Shown in pieces: positions 26,839-35,579 of a stretch of 64,000 nt of DNA. The position numbers and the translations under genes are program-made. The stretch covers positions 3,720,001 to 3,784,000 of the forward strand of contig NZ_CP010776.1 of NCBI RefSeq assembly GCF_001577755.1, written 5' to 3'. The notes beneath the pieces were generated by a model. It saw only the letters and a program-made list of their open reading frames with translations. It ran no database searches and had not been told where the DNA came from. Source of the DNA: Rufibacter sp. DG15C. GTDB lineage: Bacteria; Bacteroidota; Bacteroidia; Cytophagales; Hymenobacteraceae. Position 1 is the stretch's first letter. Each line of letters opens with the position of its first letter.

Positions 26839-26980
26839 CCCCCTCTTCCTTTAACATATATTTCTCTTTCCAATTCCGATAAGATCAAGAGAAGATTTCT
26901 TTATTTCCATTTAAAGCAAGCCATTCATTTTATTAAAACTTTGGTATTTTGCCAGACAACCACTTTTCAAAGCAAACCCA

Positions 26981-27544
26981 ATGGCACGTAATAGAGACTT
27001 ATCTGCAGAGCAACAGCAAGAATTATTCACCATTCTGCAATCCCGTTTCAAAAAGAACCAGGATCGTCATAATGGGATTGCTTGGGAAAGTGTGCAAGCC
27101 AAGCTGGAAGCCAACCCTGACAAGTTGTGGTCTTTGCAAGAAATGGAAAGAACCGGCGGTGAGCCAGATGTGGTGGGCTTGGATGAAAAAACGGGGGAAA
27201 TCCTTTTCTTTGACTGCTCCCCAGAAAGCCCCAAAGGCCGAAGAAGCGTTTGTTATGACTTAGAAGGTTTAGAATCCAGAAAAGAGCATAGACCAGAAAA
27301 CAACGCGGTGGATATGGCAGAGGCCATGGGTATAGAGTTGTTAACTGAAGCGCAATACCATGACTTGCAGAAACTGGGACACTTTGACGCTAAGACCTCC
27401 AGTTGGCTGAATACTCCACCTGAGGTTAGAAAGCTGGGTGGCGCCATTTTCGGGGATTACCGGTATGGCCGCGTGTTTGTCTACCACAACGGAGCCCAGT
27501 CCTATTACGCCGCCCGGGCCTTTAGAGGATGTCTTAAGGTGTGA
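26981..27544 (+). CDS. DUF4256 family protein
   Basis: The 187-residue protein matches the DUF4256 family: an N-terminal FTILQSRFKKNQDRHNGI, then ERTGGEPDVVG, FFDCSPESPKGRRSVCYD, EAMGIELLTEAQYHDLQKLG and GDYRYGRVFVYHNGAQSYYAARAFRG. It has no signal or membrane segment. The family is widespread in Bacteroidota and Firmicutes with no proven function. It appears monocistronic and is followed by a 38-nt palindrome. Confidence 0.9.
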   Translation: MARNRDLSAEQQQELFTILQSRFKKNQDRHNGIAWESVQAKLEANPDKLWSLQEMERTGGEPDVVGLDEKTGEILFFDCSPESPKGRRSVCYDLEGLESRKEHRPENNAVDMAEAMGIELLTEAQYHDLQKLGHFDAKTSSWLNTPPEVRKLGGAIFGDYRYGRVFVYHNGAQSYYAARAFRGCLKV

Positions 27545-27563
27545 CACTAATTGATGCTCTTCT

Positions 27564-27601
27564 CGTTTTTGGGTTAATTTCTGGAAATTAGGCCAAAAAC
27601 G
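27564..27601. repeat. 38-nt dispersed palindrome, copy 13
   Basis: The arms CGTTTTTGGGTTAATTTC and GAAATTAGGCCAAAAACG are extended by CTC/GAG. It lies 19 nt after the DUF4256 stop. Confidence 0.87.
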
Positions 27602-27635
27602 GAGGTTGAAGGATTTTCCGGAAGAACCTGACAGA

Positions 27636-27663
27636 TTGGATTGAAATGCTTTTCGTACTTTTG
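27636..27663 (+). promoter_or_regulatory. Bacteroidota-type promoter (-33 TTG, -7 TACTTTTG)
   Basis: TTG at 27636-27638, a 17-nt gap and TACTTTTG at 27656-27663 fit the TTG-N17-23-TAnnTTTG consensus known from Flavobacterium. Transcription should begin near 27670, in front of the GTG-started gene. Confidence 0.65.
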
Positions 27664-27708
27664 CGTGTGCTTAACACAACAGCCTTTCTCTCTTTTCATA
27701 CTTACTAG

Positions 27709-28512
27709 GTGTCACCTTTTTTGCCTTCGCCAGAATACCTCATTCCCTTTAAGGATATACCCGTTGGCTTGGAAGTTCCTGGGAGATTCCATTCCCCTTT
27801 CCAAAAACAGCCGCCTGCCATTGCCATTGCCGCTGCCAGGCAGGTACAGGAATATCTAACCACTCAAACCGACTGGCAGCATAATTTTGGGTTAGCGCCT
27901 AACCAAAAAGGTACCGTTATCGGGAAGATGTTTGGGGTGTTGGTCGTGAAGACGAAACAAGGACAGATTGGTTTTTTGGCAGCCTTCTCCGGAAAGTTAG
28001 CCAGCAGCAACCAACATGCATATTTCGTGCCCCCGGTGTATGACAGCCTTACGCAAGGCAGTTTCCTGAACGTGGGCATGCAAGAATTAACCCGATTAAG
28101 CCAAGCGATTAAGACCTTGCAAGCAGATTCCACCAAAGAGAACCTTGGAGAGATTGAGCTGTTGATGGAACGCAGGAAAAACCACTCAATGGCTTTGCAA
28201 GAAATGCTGTTTGACCAGTACCATTTCCTGAATAGGTCTGGTGAAGAAAAGAGCCTTCGCTACCTATTCCAAAAATCATCTGGTAAGAACCCGCCGGCAG
28301 GTGCTGGAGAATGTGCAGCGCCTAAGCTATTGCACTATGCCTTTCAGAATGATTTACAACCGCTGGCCTTGGCTGAATTCTGGTGGGGCCTCTCGCCTAA
28401 GTCTGCCTATTGGGAACATGGCCACTTCTACCCTTCCTGCCAGGAAAAATGCGCGCCTATCCTAGCGCACATGCTCCAAGGAATAGAATTAGAAGAACCC
28501 AGCATTTTTTAG
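27709..28512 (+). CDS. RluA-type pseudouridine synthase accessory domain only (catalytic half absent)
   Basis: The 267-residue protein starts with GTG; a TAG lies directly upstream and no earlier start is possible. It resembles the long N-terminal extension found in large (about 550-residue) RluA-family pseudouridine synthases: GQIGFLAAFSGKL, PPAGAGECAAPKLLHYAF, ALAEFWWGLSPKS, and HGHFYPSCQEKCAPILAHMLQGI. In those proteins the catalytic domain with HRLD follows this point. Here translation stops at EEPSIF and the next gene is antiparallel, so no catalytic motif is present. It may be a functional stand-alone domain or a truncated remnant. Confidence 0.72.
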   Translation: MSPFLPSPEYLIPFKDIPVGLEVPGRFHSPFQKQPPAIAIAAARQVQEYLTTQTDWQHNFGLAPNQKGTVIGKMFGVLVVKTKQGQIGFLAAFSGKLASSNQHAYFVPPVYDSLTQGSFLNVGMQELTRLSQAIKTLQADSTKENLGEIELLMERRKNHSMALQEMLFDQYHFLNRSGEEKSLRYLFQKSSGKNPPAGAGECAAPKLLHYAFQNDLQPLALAEFWWGLSPKSAYWEHGHFYPSCQEKCAPILAHMLQGIELEEPSIF

Positions 28513-28546
28513 AAAAACCTGTCTACTCTACGTTTGCAATCAGACC

Positions 28547-29995
28547 TCAGTCTTTAGCCGAAATTCCTGCAGGTTCTACCTTGGCAATTTGGTTGATCAT
28601 GCCTTTAAAGATAAAGCCATGAAATGGCAGAACGGCATACCAGTATAACCTTCCCCAAAGACCCAGCGGCCGAAACGTAGCGGTCTGCTCTAAGGTATGG
28701 TCATTGATTTTAAACTCTAACCAAGCCTCTCCAGGTAATTTCATTTCGGCGTAGAGTAAAAGGCGTTTTTGCTTTTTACTGGCTAATAGCACGCGCCAGA
28801 AATCCAGAGAGTCGCCGGCCTGAATCTTGGTGGGGCTTTTCCTGCCTCGGCGCAAGCCAACGCCTCCTACTAGTTTATCTAGCAGGCCTCTAATGACCCA
28901 CAGCCAGTTGCCATAGTACCAGCCGTTGGTTCCCCCAATGGCCCATATCTTTTGCAGTGCTTGGTCCGGGTCTTGCACCTGTACCCTTTGCACGTCTTTA
29001 TAACAACCATTGACGGGCATTTCAATGTGGTGGGCTATTCCTTTGGTTAAGATGTTGCTGCTTAAGGCGTCCTTCCAGCTAGAAATCACCTCGTTCTGCT
29101 CAATCTTGTCAAAGGCCATGGCTATGGCTTCTTTGTATGGGATGAGTTGGATGCCTAACTCTGAGGCTAGGTTATTGGGGGCACTGACCATTTCCACTTT
29201 CATGCTGTCCACCAGATTTCGGGCCAAGGGATAAGACGTGGCGGTTACAAAATAAAGCCAGTAGGAAGACAACCTGGGCGTCATGACCGGGACAATGAAG
29301 ATACTGCGCTTGAGTCCCCGTACCTGCGCAAATTGCAGCAACATTTGTTTGTAGGTCAAAATATCAGGTCCGCCAATGTCAAAACTCTGGTGAAAAGTGG
29401 AGGGCCGAACCAAGACTCCCGCCAGAAACTCAATCACATTTCTGATGGCGATGGGCTGACAAAGGGTGTTTAACCATTTGGGAGCAATCATGACCGGCAG
29501 TTTCTCTACCAGATCTCTGATAATCTCAAAGGACGCGCTGCCTGAGCCCACAATGATCCCCGCCCGCAACGTAGTCAAGGGAATCTGGCTGGTGGCTAGA
29601 ATCTCTTCCACCTGCTGCCTGGATTTTAGATGCTTGGACAGGTGTCTCTCATTCACGATGCCACTTAAGTAAATGATGTGCTGCGCGTTGGTAGATGTAA
29701 AGGCATCCACAAAGTTTTGAGCAGCAGTGGCTTCCATAGTAGAAAAATCTCCTGTGCTGGTGGCCATAGAATGGATGAGGTAATAGGCTGCCTCAATGTC
29801 AGGAGGAATGGCTGACAAGGTCTCTTTCTTCAGGAAATCTACTTCAATGACGGTAAGGGCGGTGGCTGGATACTGCTCTGCCTCAAAGCGTTGTTTGTCC
29901 CGTACGCAGCACACCACCTCTTGCCCAGCCTCCAGAAGGACAGGTAACAATCTTCTGGCAATATAACCGGTGGCTCCTGTTAAGAGAATCTTCAT
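28547..29995 (-). CDS. SDR-family NAD(P)-binding protein with C-terminal DUF2867
   Basis: The 482-residue protein starts with a Rossmann motif MKILLTGATGYIARRLLPVL (GxxGxxG) and an extended/atypical SDR domain (YYLIHSM, HIIYLSGIV, TTLRAGIIVGSGSASFEII) up to about residue 300. The C-terminal ~160 residues, rich in Trp and Tyr (GTNGWYYGNWLWVIRGLLDKLVGGVGLRRGR), match DUF2867. Members are predicted nucleoside-sugar-epimerase-like or quinone-binding oxidoreductases. It converges on the RluA-like gene with a 34-bp gap. Confidence 0.88.
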   Translation of the reverse strand: MKILLTGATGYIARRLLPVLLEAGQEVVCCVRDKQRFEAEQYPATALTVIEVDFLKKETLSAIPPDIEAAYYLIHSMATSTGDFSTMEATAAQNFVDAFTSTNAQHIIYLSGIVNERHLSKHLKSRQQVEEILATSQIPLTTLRAGIIVGSGSASFEIIRDLVEKLPVMIAPKWLNTLCQPIAIRNVIEFLAGVLVRPSTFHQSFDIGGPDILTYKQMLLQFAQVRGLKRSIFIVPVMTPRLSSYWLYFVTATSYPLARNLVDSMKVEMVSAPNNLASELGIQLIPYKEAIAMAFDKIEQNEVISSWKDALSSNILTKGIAHHIEMPVNGCYKDVQRVQVQDPDQALQKIWAIGGTNGWYYGNWLWVIRGLLDKLVGGVGLRRGRKSPTKIQAGDSLDFWRVLLASKKQKRLLLYAEMKLPGEAWLEFKINDHTLEQTATFRPLGLWGRLYWYAVLPFHGFIFKGMINQIAKVEPAGISAKD

Positions 29996-30151
29996 GCGTG
30001 TTTAGGCTGCGACCGAACATAGTGTCGATCCAGAAAAAGACCTACACATTCTACGCTGGAAGAACAGTCTCAGGTGGTTTTTGTTGCGGGGCGCTTCGTT
30101 CTAACAAGTAGAATAGTCTCGTCTTCTGCTAGGTGAGCGGAGAGGTGAATG

Positions 30152-30189
30152 CGCTTTTGACCTATTTTCTGGAAATCAGGGCAAAAACG
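30152..30189. repeat. 38-nt dispersed palindrome, copy 14
   Basis: CGCTTTTGACCTATTTTC and GAAATCAGGGCAAAAACG; the left arm has diverged. It lies between the LuxE-like gene (3' end) and the SDR gene (5' side). Confidence 0.8.
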
Positions 30190-30262
30190 TATTTCAAAAG
30201 CGAAATATGAATTGCCCCAACATGGGCGAAAAATCTAGCAGGAAATTATGCAAAGGAAGGAA

Positions 30263-31264
30263 CTATCCCACTAGCAGGTTACACCCTCTAATGTCTGAAT
30301 TGTCAAAACGGCCTAAGATTTCAAAGGAGCCGTCTGCGTAGAGTTTGCCCAGGTCTTTGGTTTCAAGGAAGGCGCAGGAGTCCACGTTGGCCAGGTCTAT
30401 CACATTTATACCGCCCGAGGCAGGACCAAGAGACACCGCAAACGGGTCATTCACATCCCGCACCAGCACCCGTAAGGTCATGGATGGTTGAAAAATCCCC
30501 TGTCCTTTGGAGTAGGCCTGCGAAAGTAGTTCGGTCATGCCGTATTCAGAGTGGATGGCCTCAACCCCAAAGGCGGCCATTAAAACTTGGTGCAGTTCTT
30601 CCCGCACCATTTCCCGGCGCCGGCCTTTCATGCCGCCCGTCTCAAAGATGGTGAGCCCCGCGAATTCCCCAATGGTTACTTCTTCGGCTAAATCTAGAAG
30701 CGCATAGGTCACGCCAAACAGATAGATGTCCTTATTAGCCGTTTTAGCTTTAGAAATGGCTTGCCGCAATTCTTGGTGGTTTTGCAAATAAAACCCTTCT
30801 TCCTGTTGCCCTGTGGCTTTTATGAAATGGTCAATCATCATGACCAAAGAAGAATCGCCTTGTTCCAGGTAAGAGGGTAATAGGGCTAGGACCACGGCAC
30901 CTTTTAACGGACCGTAGGTTTCTTCAAATAAGGATTGGGCGTGCTGGCAATAGAAAAAAGGGTCTTCTACCAGGTGCCTGCTGCGTTGTTGCAAAGTGGT
31001 ACCGCTACTTAGGAAGGTGGCCTTAGGAGTGAAAATATGCGATACTACCGTATGAGTCTTAAAGAACTCTATGGGCAGAAAGGGAATTTGCTCCAGGCTT
31101 TCTACTTGCTGAGAGTCTCGGTTTAGAAAGTTCAGGAATTCTGCATACACCAGGTTCTCTTTGGCCTGGAACTGAAACAACTCTAAAGCCGCGGCCTCAA
31201 AGTTGTCTGGCGTAAGGGAAGAAATACGGGATTTAAACTCAGAAATGAAAGCCATGGCAGGCAT
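30263..31264 (-). CDS. LuxE-like acyl-protein synthetase/acyltransferase
   Basis: The 333-residue protein resembles the LuxE domain (ATP-dependent acyl-protein synthetase of the adenylate-forming superfamily). It shows FLPIEFFKTHTVVS, FLSSGTTLQQRSRHLVEDP (P-loop-like SSGTT), IFETGGMKGRRREMVREEL, and HSEYGMTELLSQAY. There are no luxCDAB genes in the window. In Bacteroidota such proteins usually sit near cell-envelope or fatty-acid genes and probably activate acyl groups. An alternative ATG lies 9 nt inside the frame. It is divergent from a lipoprotein gene. Confidence 0.82.
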   Translation of the reverse strand: MPAMAFISEFKSRISSLTPDNFEAAALELFQFQAKENLVYAEFLNFLNRDSQQVESLEQIPFLPIEFFKTHTVVSHIFTPKATFLSSGTTLQQRSRHLVEDPFFYCQHAQSLFEETYGPLKGAVVLALLPSYLEQGDSSLVMMIDHFIKATGQQEEGFYLQNHQELRQAISKAKTANKDIYLFGVTYALLDLAEEVTIGEFAGLTIFETGGMKGRRREMVREELHQVLMAAFGVEAIHSEYGMTELLSQAYSKGQGIFQPSMTLRVLVRDVNDPFAVSLGPASGGINVIDLANVDSCAFLETKDLGKLYADGSFEILGRFDNSDIRGCNLLVG

Positions 31265-31332
31265 TAAAATTACTACAACAAAGTACGCAACTAAGCGTTA
31301 GGAAATCTAACTAAGGTGTTATTTCTTGCGCC

Positions 31333-31902
31333 ATGATCCGTCACAAACTTTTCTATCCGTTTATTGTGGTGTTAGGGCTTCTGGGTTTCTCTGCTTGTCA
31401 GGACTCGCCAGATTTCTCTAACACTCCAAATATTGAGTACCGCGGCAATACGCACTACTCATTCAAAGATCAGAACGGGCTGGTCTGGGACACTATTCAA
31501 CATGTGATCCGGTTCACCGATGGGGATGGAAACATTGGCCTCTCTGATAAGGATGACCCCGCCCTCAATGATTATTTCAGTGAGCTGTATTTAAAGCGGA
31601 ACGGCATTTTTTACCAGATTTACGCAGGTATCACGCCTAGGCCCACTACGCCCATACGGTACTACGGCCGTATTCCGGTGCTTAACACCAGCGACCGTAT
31701 TGAACCACTGGAAGGTGACATTAAATACGGAATCAGATTGCGAAAAGGAACGCCTTTTGATTATTTTGTGAACAATGATTATATGCGTGACGCCCTTAAA
31801 ACGGGAGATACCGTGAGGTTTGATTTTTACATAAAAGACCGGACCGGCAACTCCAGCAACAAAGTAGAGTCACCGGAGATCATCTTAAAGTTTGACAAGT
31901 AA
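31333..31902 (+). CDS. Lipoprotein of unknown function
   Basis: The 189-residue protein has a signal peptide and lipobox (LLGFSACQ; lipidated Cys22). The mature part is beta-rich and acidic, with VIRFTDGDGNIGLSDKDDP and RFDFYIKDRTGNSSN, which hints at a small Ig-like or calcium-binding sandwich. It is a common type in Cytophagales without assigned function. A strong bidirectional terminator separates it from the convergent dehydrogenase gene. Confidence 0.82.
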   Translation: MIRHKLFYPFIVVLGLLGFSACQDSPDFSNTPNIEYRGNTHYSFKDQNGLVWDTIQHVIRFTDGDGNIGLSDKDDPALNDYFSELYLKRNGIFYQIYAGITPRPTTPIRYYGRIPVLNTSDRIEPLEGDIKYGIRLRKGTPFDYFVNNDYMRDALKTGDTVRFDFYIKDRTGNSSNKVESPEIILKFDK

Positions 31903-31920
31903 TATTTGGATAGCCATAAA

Positions 31921-31961
31921 AGAGAAGGGCCCGCTGGATTACCAGCGGGCCCTTCTCTTTT
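31921..31961. terminator. Bidirectional Rho-independent terminator
   Basis: AGAGAAGGGCCCGCTGG and CCAGCGGGCCCTTCTCT form a very stable 17-bp stem around ATTA. T/A tracts on both sides let it serve the two convergent genes. Confidence 0.92.
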
Positions 31962-31974
31962 ATATCATTGCAAT

Positions 31975-34386
31975 TTACATTATGGCCGGAAACGCTTCTG
32001 GGTCTGCCTCATGCATGATAGCGTAGACTGTTTCAAACACGTCCTCAGCATTTGGTTTAGAGAAGTAGTCTCCGTCTGAAGAATATGGCGGACGGTGATC
32101 ATGCGCCGACAAGGCCTGTGGCTTAGAATCCAACCAGCGCCATGCCTCCTGCTCGTCAACCACCTTCTGCATCATAAAGCCCGTGGCTCCGCCAGACACG
32201 TCTTCATCTGCGAACAACACACGGTTGGTCTTTCTGATGGAATCCGTGATGGTATGGTGAATGTCAAATGGCAACAAGGTCTGTACGTCTATCACCTCGG
32301 CAGAAATCCCGAACTCCTGTAACTGCTCGGCGGCGTCCATGACAATGCGGCACATTGAACCGTAGGTCACAATGGTAATGTCTGTACCAGCACGCAGTAC
32401 CTCGGGCTGGCCCAAAGGAACGGTGAACTCGCCAATGTTAGCCGGAATGCGCTCTTTTAAGCGGTAGCCGTTCAAGCACTCAATCACCAAGGCTGGCTCA
32501 TCTGATTTCAACAAAGTGTTGTAAAATCCAGCGGCTTGGGTCATGTTACGGGGCACCAACACGTGCATGCCTCTTAAGCTATGCAGAATCATGCCCATAG
32601 GTGAACCCGAGTGCCAGATACCTTCCAGTCTATGGCCACGCGTACGCACAATTAAAGGCGCTTTCTGTCCGCCTTTGGTCCGGTACTGCAAGCAGGCTAC
32701 ATCATCAGACAAGATCTGGATGGCATATAATAGGTAATCCAAGTACTGAATCTCAGTGATAGGACGTAGTCCACGTAAAGCGGCACCTATGCCCTGCCCT
32801 ATTATGGTACATTCTCTAATACCCGTGTCCGTGACGCGCAAATCACCATATTTATCTTGCAGACCAGCGAAGGCTTGGTTCACGTCGCCTATCTTGCCAA
32901 CGTCCTCACCAATGGCAAACACGCGTGGGTCACGGGCCAGCATAGCGTCAAAGCAGGCTTGTAGTACCTCACGGGCATCTACGGTGGGGCTGTCCTCGGT
33001 GTATTCTGGTTTGATTTCCTCTACCAATAGGGCAGATTCTTCTGACTGGCTATATAAATAAGAGTTGAAACGATCCGCGTTCTCTCCTTGGGCGGTTTCT
33101 AACCATTTTACCAACTCCCGTTTAGCCGCGGTTTTTTCATTACGCACGTACCGCAACGCTTTGCGAGCGGCTTTCACCGCGTCAGAACGAATAGGAACGG
33201 TGGTTTTCTCCAATTCTTCTTTAATGGCGGCTACCTCAGAAGCGTGGGCTTCAATGCTGCCAGATAGATTCTCCAGCAAATGCACACAGTCCTTATGACC
33301 GGCTACGATGCCTTCATTGAACGCGTTCCAAGCGGCCACGCGGGCTACTTTTACGGCTTCTTTGGCCTCAGCTTCAATTTGGTCTAAATCTGTCTCTGTG
33401 GCGAAACCGTTTTGCAGTAGCCAGATGCGCATTTGCTTTAAACAGTCAAACTCACTTTCCCAGGCCAAGCGGTCTTGTGATTTGTAGCGCTCATGCGAGC
33501 CTGAGGTGGAGTGGCCTTGTGGTTGGGTTACTTCTTCTACGTGCACCAACACCGGCACGTGCTCTTCGCGGCAAACCGAAGAAGCGTTTTGATAGACTTC
33601 GCACAGACCAGCATAATCCCAGCCTTTCACTTTGTAAATTTCATAACCCTGCTCACCCGGCGCATTGCGCTGAAAACCGGCCAGAATCTCTGAGATGCTG
33701 CCTTTGGTGGTTTGGTAATGGGCCGGCACCGAAATACCATAACCATCATCCCACACCGACATCAGCATAGGTACCTGCAGCACGCCCGCGGCGTTGATGG
33801 CTTCAAAGAACATGCCCTCAGAAGTGGAGGCATTGCCAATGGTGCCGTAGGCTATCTCATTGCCATTGATGGAGAAATCATCAAACTGGTGCAATTCTGC
33901 GTTCTGACGGTATAATTTTGAAGCATAAGCCAAGCCTAACAACCGGGGCATCTGCCCGCCCGTAGGGGAAATATCTGAGCTGGAGTTCTTGGTGTCGGTT
34001 TGGCGTTTCCAGTTGCCCTCATCATCCAACAAACGCGTCCCGAAGTGACCGTTCATGGCTCTTCCGGCTGTGGAAGGCTCCTGTTCTACGTCTGTGTGGG
34101 CGTATAACTGGGCAAAGTATTGTTGAAGAGTAAGCGCACCAATGGCAAACATGAACGTCTGGTCACGATAGTAACCAGAACGGAAATCACCGGGCCTGAA
34201 AAATTTGGCCATGGCCAACTGGGCCACTTCTTTGCCGTCTCCGAAGATCCCGAATTTGGCCTTGCCCATAAAAACTTCCTTGCGGCCGGCTAGGCTGGCT
34301 TGGCGGCTTTCGCAGGCAATGCGGTAGTCTTGCAACATTTCATCTACTGACAAGGAAAGCTGATTGGTCCGTTCAACGGTTTGCAT
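31975..34386 (-). CDS. 2-oxoacid dehydrogenase E1, fused alpha and beta subunits
   Basis: The 803-residue thiamine-diphosphate enzyme combines E1-alpha (about 1-400) and E1-beta (about 465-803) in one chain, the layout usual for Bacteroidota branched-chain-type dehydrogenases. The alpha half has GTIGNASTSEGMFFEAINAAG, at the position of the thiamine/Mg GDGxxSEG motif but with Asn in place of the usual Asp, plus QGHSTSGSHERY. The beta half has AIGEDVGKIGDVNQAF, TDTGIRECTIIGQGIGAAL and the late VLFADEDVSGGATGFM. It decarboxylates a 2-oxoacid and passes the acyl group to E2, which is not encoded nearby. Confidence 0.92.
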   Translation of the reverse strand: MQTVERTNQLSLSVDEMLQDYRIACESRQASLAGRKEVFMGKAKFGIFGDGKEVAQLAMAKFFRPGDFRSGYYRDQTFMFAIGALTLQQYFAQLYAHTDVEQEPSTAGRAMNGHFGTRLLDDEGNWKRQTDTKNSSSDISPTGGQMPRLLGLAYASKLYRQNAELHQFDDFSINGNEIAYGTIGNASTSEGMFFEAINAAGVLQVPMLMSVWDDGYGISVPAHYQTTKGSISEILAGFQRNAPGEQGYEIYKVKGWDYAGLCEVYQNASSVCREEHVPVLVHVEEVTQPQGHSTSGSHERYKSQDRLAWESEFDCLKQMRIWLLQNGFATETDLDQIEAEAKEAVKVARVAAWNAFNEGIVAGHKDCVHLLENLSGSIEAHASEVAAIKEELEKTTVPIRSDAVKAARKALRYVRNEKTAAKRELVKWLETAQGENADRFNSYLYSQSEESALLVEEIKPEYTEDSPTVDAREVLQACFDAMLARDPRVFAIGEDVGKIGDVNQAFAGLQDKYGDLRVTDTGIRECTIIGQGIGAALRGLRPITEIQYLDYLLYAIQILSDDVACLQYRTKGGQKAPLIVRTRGHRLEGIWHSGSPMGMILHSLRGMHVLVPRNMTQAAGFYNTLLKSDEPALVIECLNGYRLKERIPANIGEFTVPLGQPEVLRAGTDITIVTYGSMCRIVMDAAEQLQEFGISAEVIDVQTLLPFDIHHTITDSIRKTNRVLFADEDVSGGATGFMMQKVVDEQEAWRWLDSKPQALSAHDHRPPYSSDGDYFSKPNAEDVFETVYAIMHEADPEAFPAIM

Positions 34387-34499
34387 GCTCTGTAGGATAA
34401 GATTCTATGTGTCCTGTATGGATTTTTACAACCAAACTTACGTAAGTTTTGTGCCATATTCAAGAATTATAGCCTTTTCACGCACAGTCTGCTGTTTCA

Positions 34500-34534
34500 T
34501 TGTTAGTACATCGAACTAATTTTTCGTAATTTTG
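34500..34534 (+). promoter_or_regulatory. Promoter candidate of the DUF1573 gene
   Basis: TAATTTTG at 34527-34534 fits the TAnnTTTG -7 element. The nearest TTG (34500-34502) is 24 nt upstream, one more than the usual 17-23. Transcription would start about 40 nt before the ATG. Confidence 0.5.
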
Positions 34535-34581
34535 TTTTGCCCCTAACAAGGCCTCCTAAAGGAACTTAACACTTATTTACT

Positions 34582-35364
34582 ATGAAGAAAATCTATCTTT
34601 TTCTGGCGCTGGCACTGGTAGTGCTGACACAGGGTTTTGCCTCTGCGCAAGGAGTCTTGTCTTTTGAGAAAGAGACGCATGACTTTGGCACCATCAAAGA
34701 AGGCGGTGTGGCTACCTATGAATTTAAAGTAAAGAACACGGGCAACGCTCCAGTCATCATCAGCCATGTGCAGGCGTCTTGCGGCTGTACTACGCCAGAG
34801 TGGTCTAAAGACCCCATTGTGCCAGGTGCCACCAGCGTAATCAAAGCGGGTTACAATACCGCTGGTCGTCCAGGTGCTTTTAACAAAGCCTTGACCATTA
34901 CTTCTAACGCCAACCCAGAAACGCAGATGCTGTTCATTAAAGGAACAGTGTCAAGTGCCCCTGCCGCTCCGGCGCATACCCCAGAGCAATTGGCGGCCTC
35001 CCCAAAAATTGAATTGACCAGTTCTACTTATGACTTTGGCAAGGTAGAGAAAGGCCAAAAAGTAACTGCCAAGTTTACCTTGAAAAACACTGGAAAAAGT
35101 GATTTAAACGTAACGGGCGTACAAACTGCTTGCAACTGTGTAACTTACAAGTTGGCTCCTGCCGTTGTAAAGCCAGGACAATCTGCTAAGTTGGAACTAA
35201 CTTACAATCCGCAGGTGTTGCAAGACAGAATAGAGACGGTAACATTGACTTCTAATGACATCACCGGCTCAACCAACAAACTTACCTTAAAGGCCAAAGT
35301 GGTGGAAAGCTTAGCTAAGCAAAGCGCAGTAAAGGTTAACAAGGGCAGTGTCCCTTTTAAATAG
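34582..35364 (+). CDS. Exported protein with two DUF1573 domains
   Basis: The 260-residue protein has a signal peptide (to about FASAQ) and two DUF1573 domains (about 26-115 and 145-240), each an Ig-like ASPM/SPD-2/Hydin-type sandwich. Domain 1 has FEKETHDFGTIKEGGVATYEF and the SCGCTTPEW motif. Domain 2 has STYDFGKVEKGQKVTAKF, with ACNCVTY at the same site. The function is unknown, but the family is abundant in Bacteroidota envelopes. It has its own promoter and terminator. Confidence 0.9.
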   Translation: MKKIYLFLALALVVLTQGFASAQGVLSFEKETHDFGTIKEGGVATYEFKVKNTGNAPVIISHVQASCGCTTPEWSKDPIVPGATSVIKAGYNTAGRPGAFNKALTITSNANPETQMLFIKGTVSSAPAAPAHTPEQLAASPKIELTSSTYDFGKVEKGQKVTAKFTLKNTGKSDLNVTGVQTACNCVTYKLAPAVVKPGQSAKLELTYNPQVLQDRIETVTLTSNDITGSTNKLTLKAKVVESLAKQSAVKVNKGSVPFK

Positions 35365-35392
35365 TTTTTTCATAGTTTTATTTTGTACTAAT

Positions 35393-35420
35393 GGCAGGAG
35401 CGCAGCTTCTGCCTTTTTTT
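35393..35420 (+). terminator. Rho-independent terminator
   Basis: GGCAGGAGC/GCTTCTGCC stem with a GCA loop, followed by seven T, 28 nt after the DUF1573 stop. Confidence 0.88.
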
Positions 35421-35435
35421 ATTTAAAGCCATTTT

Positions 35436-35473
35436 TGGTTTTAGCCTGTTTTTGAGAAAATAGCCTAAAAACG
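35436..35473. repeat. 38-nt dispersed palindrome, copy 15
   Basis: The left arm is diverged (TGGTTTTAGCCTG); the right arm AGCCTAAAAACG is conserved. It lies between the DUF1573 terminator and the alanine dehydrogenase promoter. Confidence 0.75.
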
Positions 35474-35512
35474 ACCTCCAAAATTTTAAACTGCTATTAA
35501 ATGGGCGGTTAC

Positions 35513-35545
35513 TTGCAAAATTGCTAGAGGGTTGGCGTATATTTG
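35513..35545 (+). promoter_or_regulatory. Promoter of alanine dehydrogenase
   Basis: TTG at 35513-35515, a 22-nt gap and TATATTTG at 35538-35545 match TTG-N17-23-TAnnTTTG. The expected start of transcription is about 28 nt before the ATG. Confidence 0.68.
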
Positions 35546-35579
35546 CCGCAAATTCTACATCTTTTAAATTTTTCATATA

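Noticed and set aside
30263-31264. A luciferase (lux) operon
   Set aside because: Only a LuxE-like protein is present; no LuxA, B, C or D genes are adjacent.
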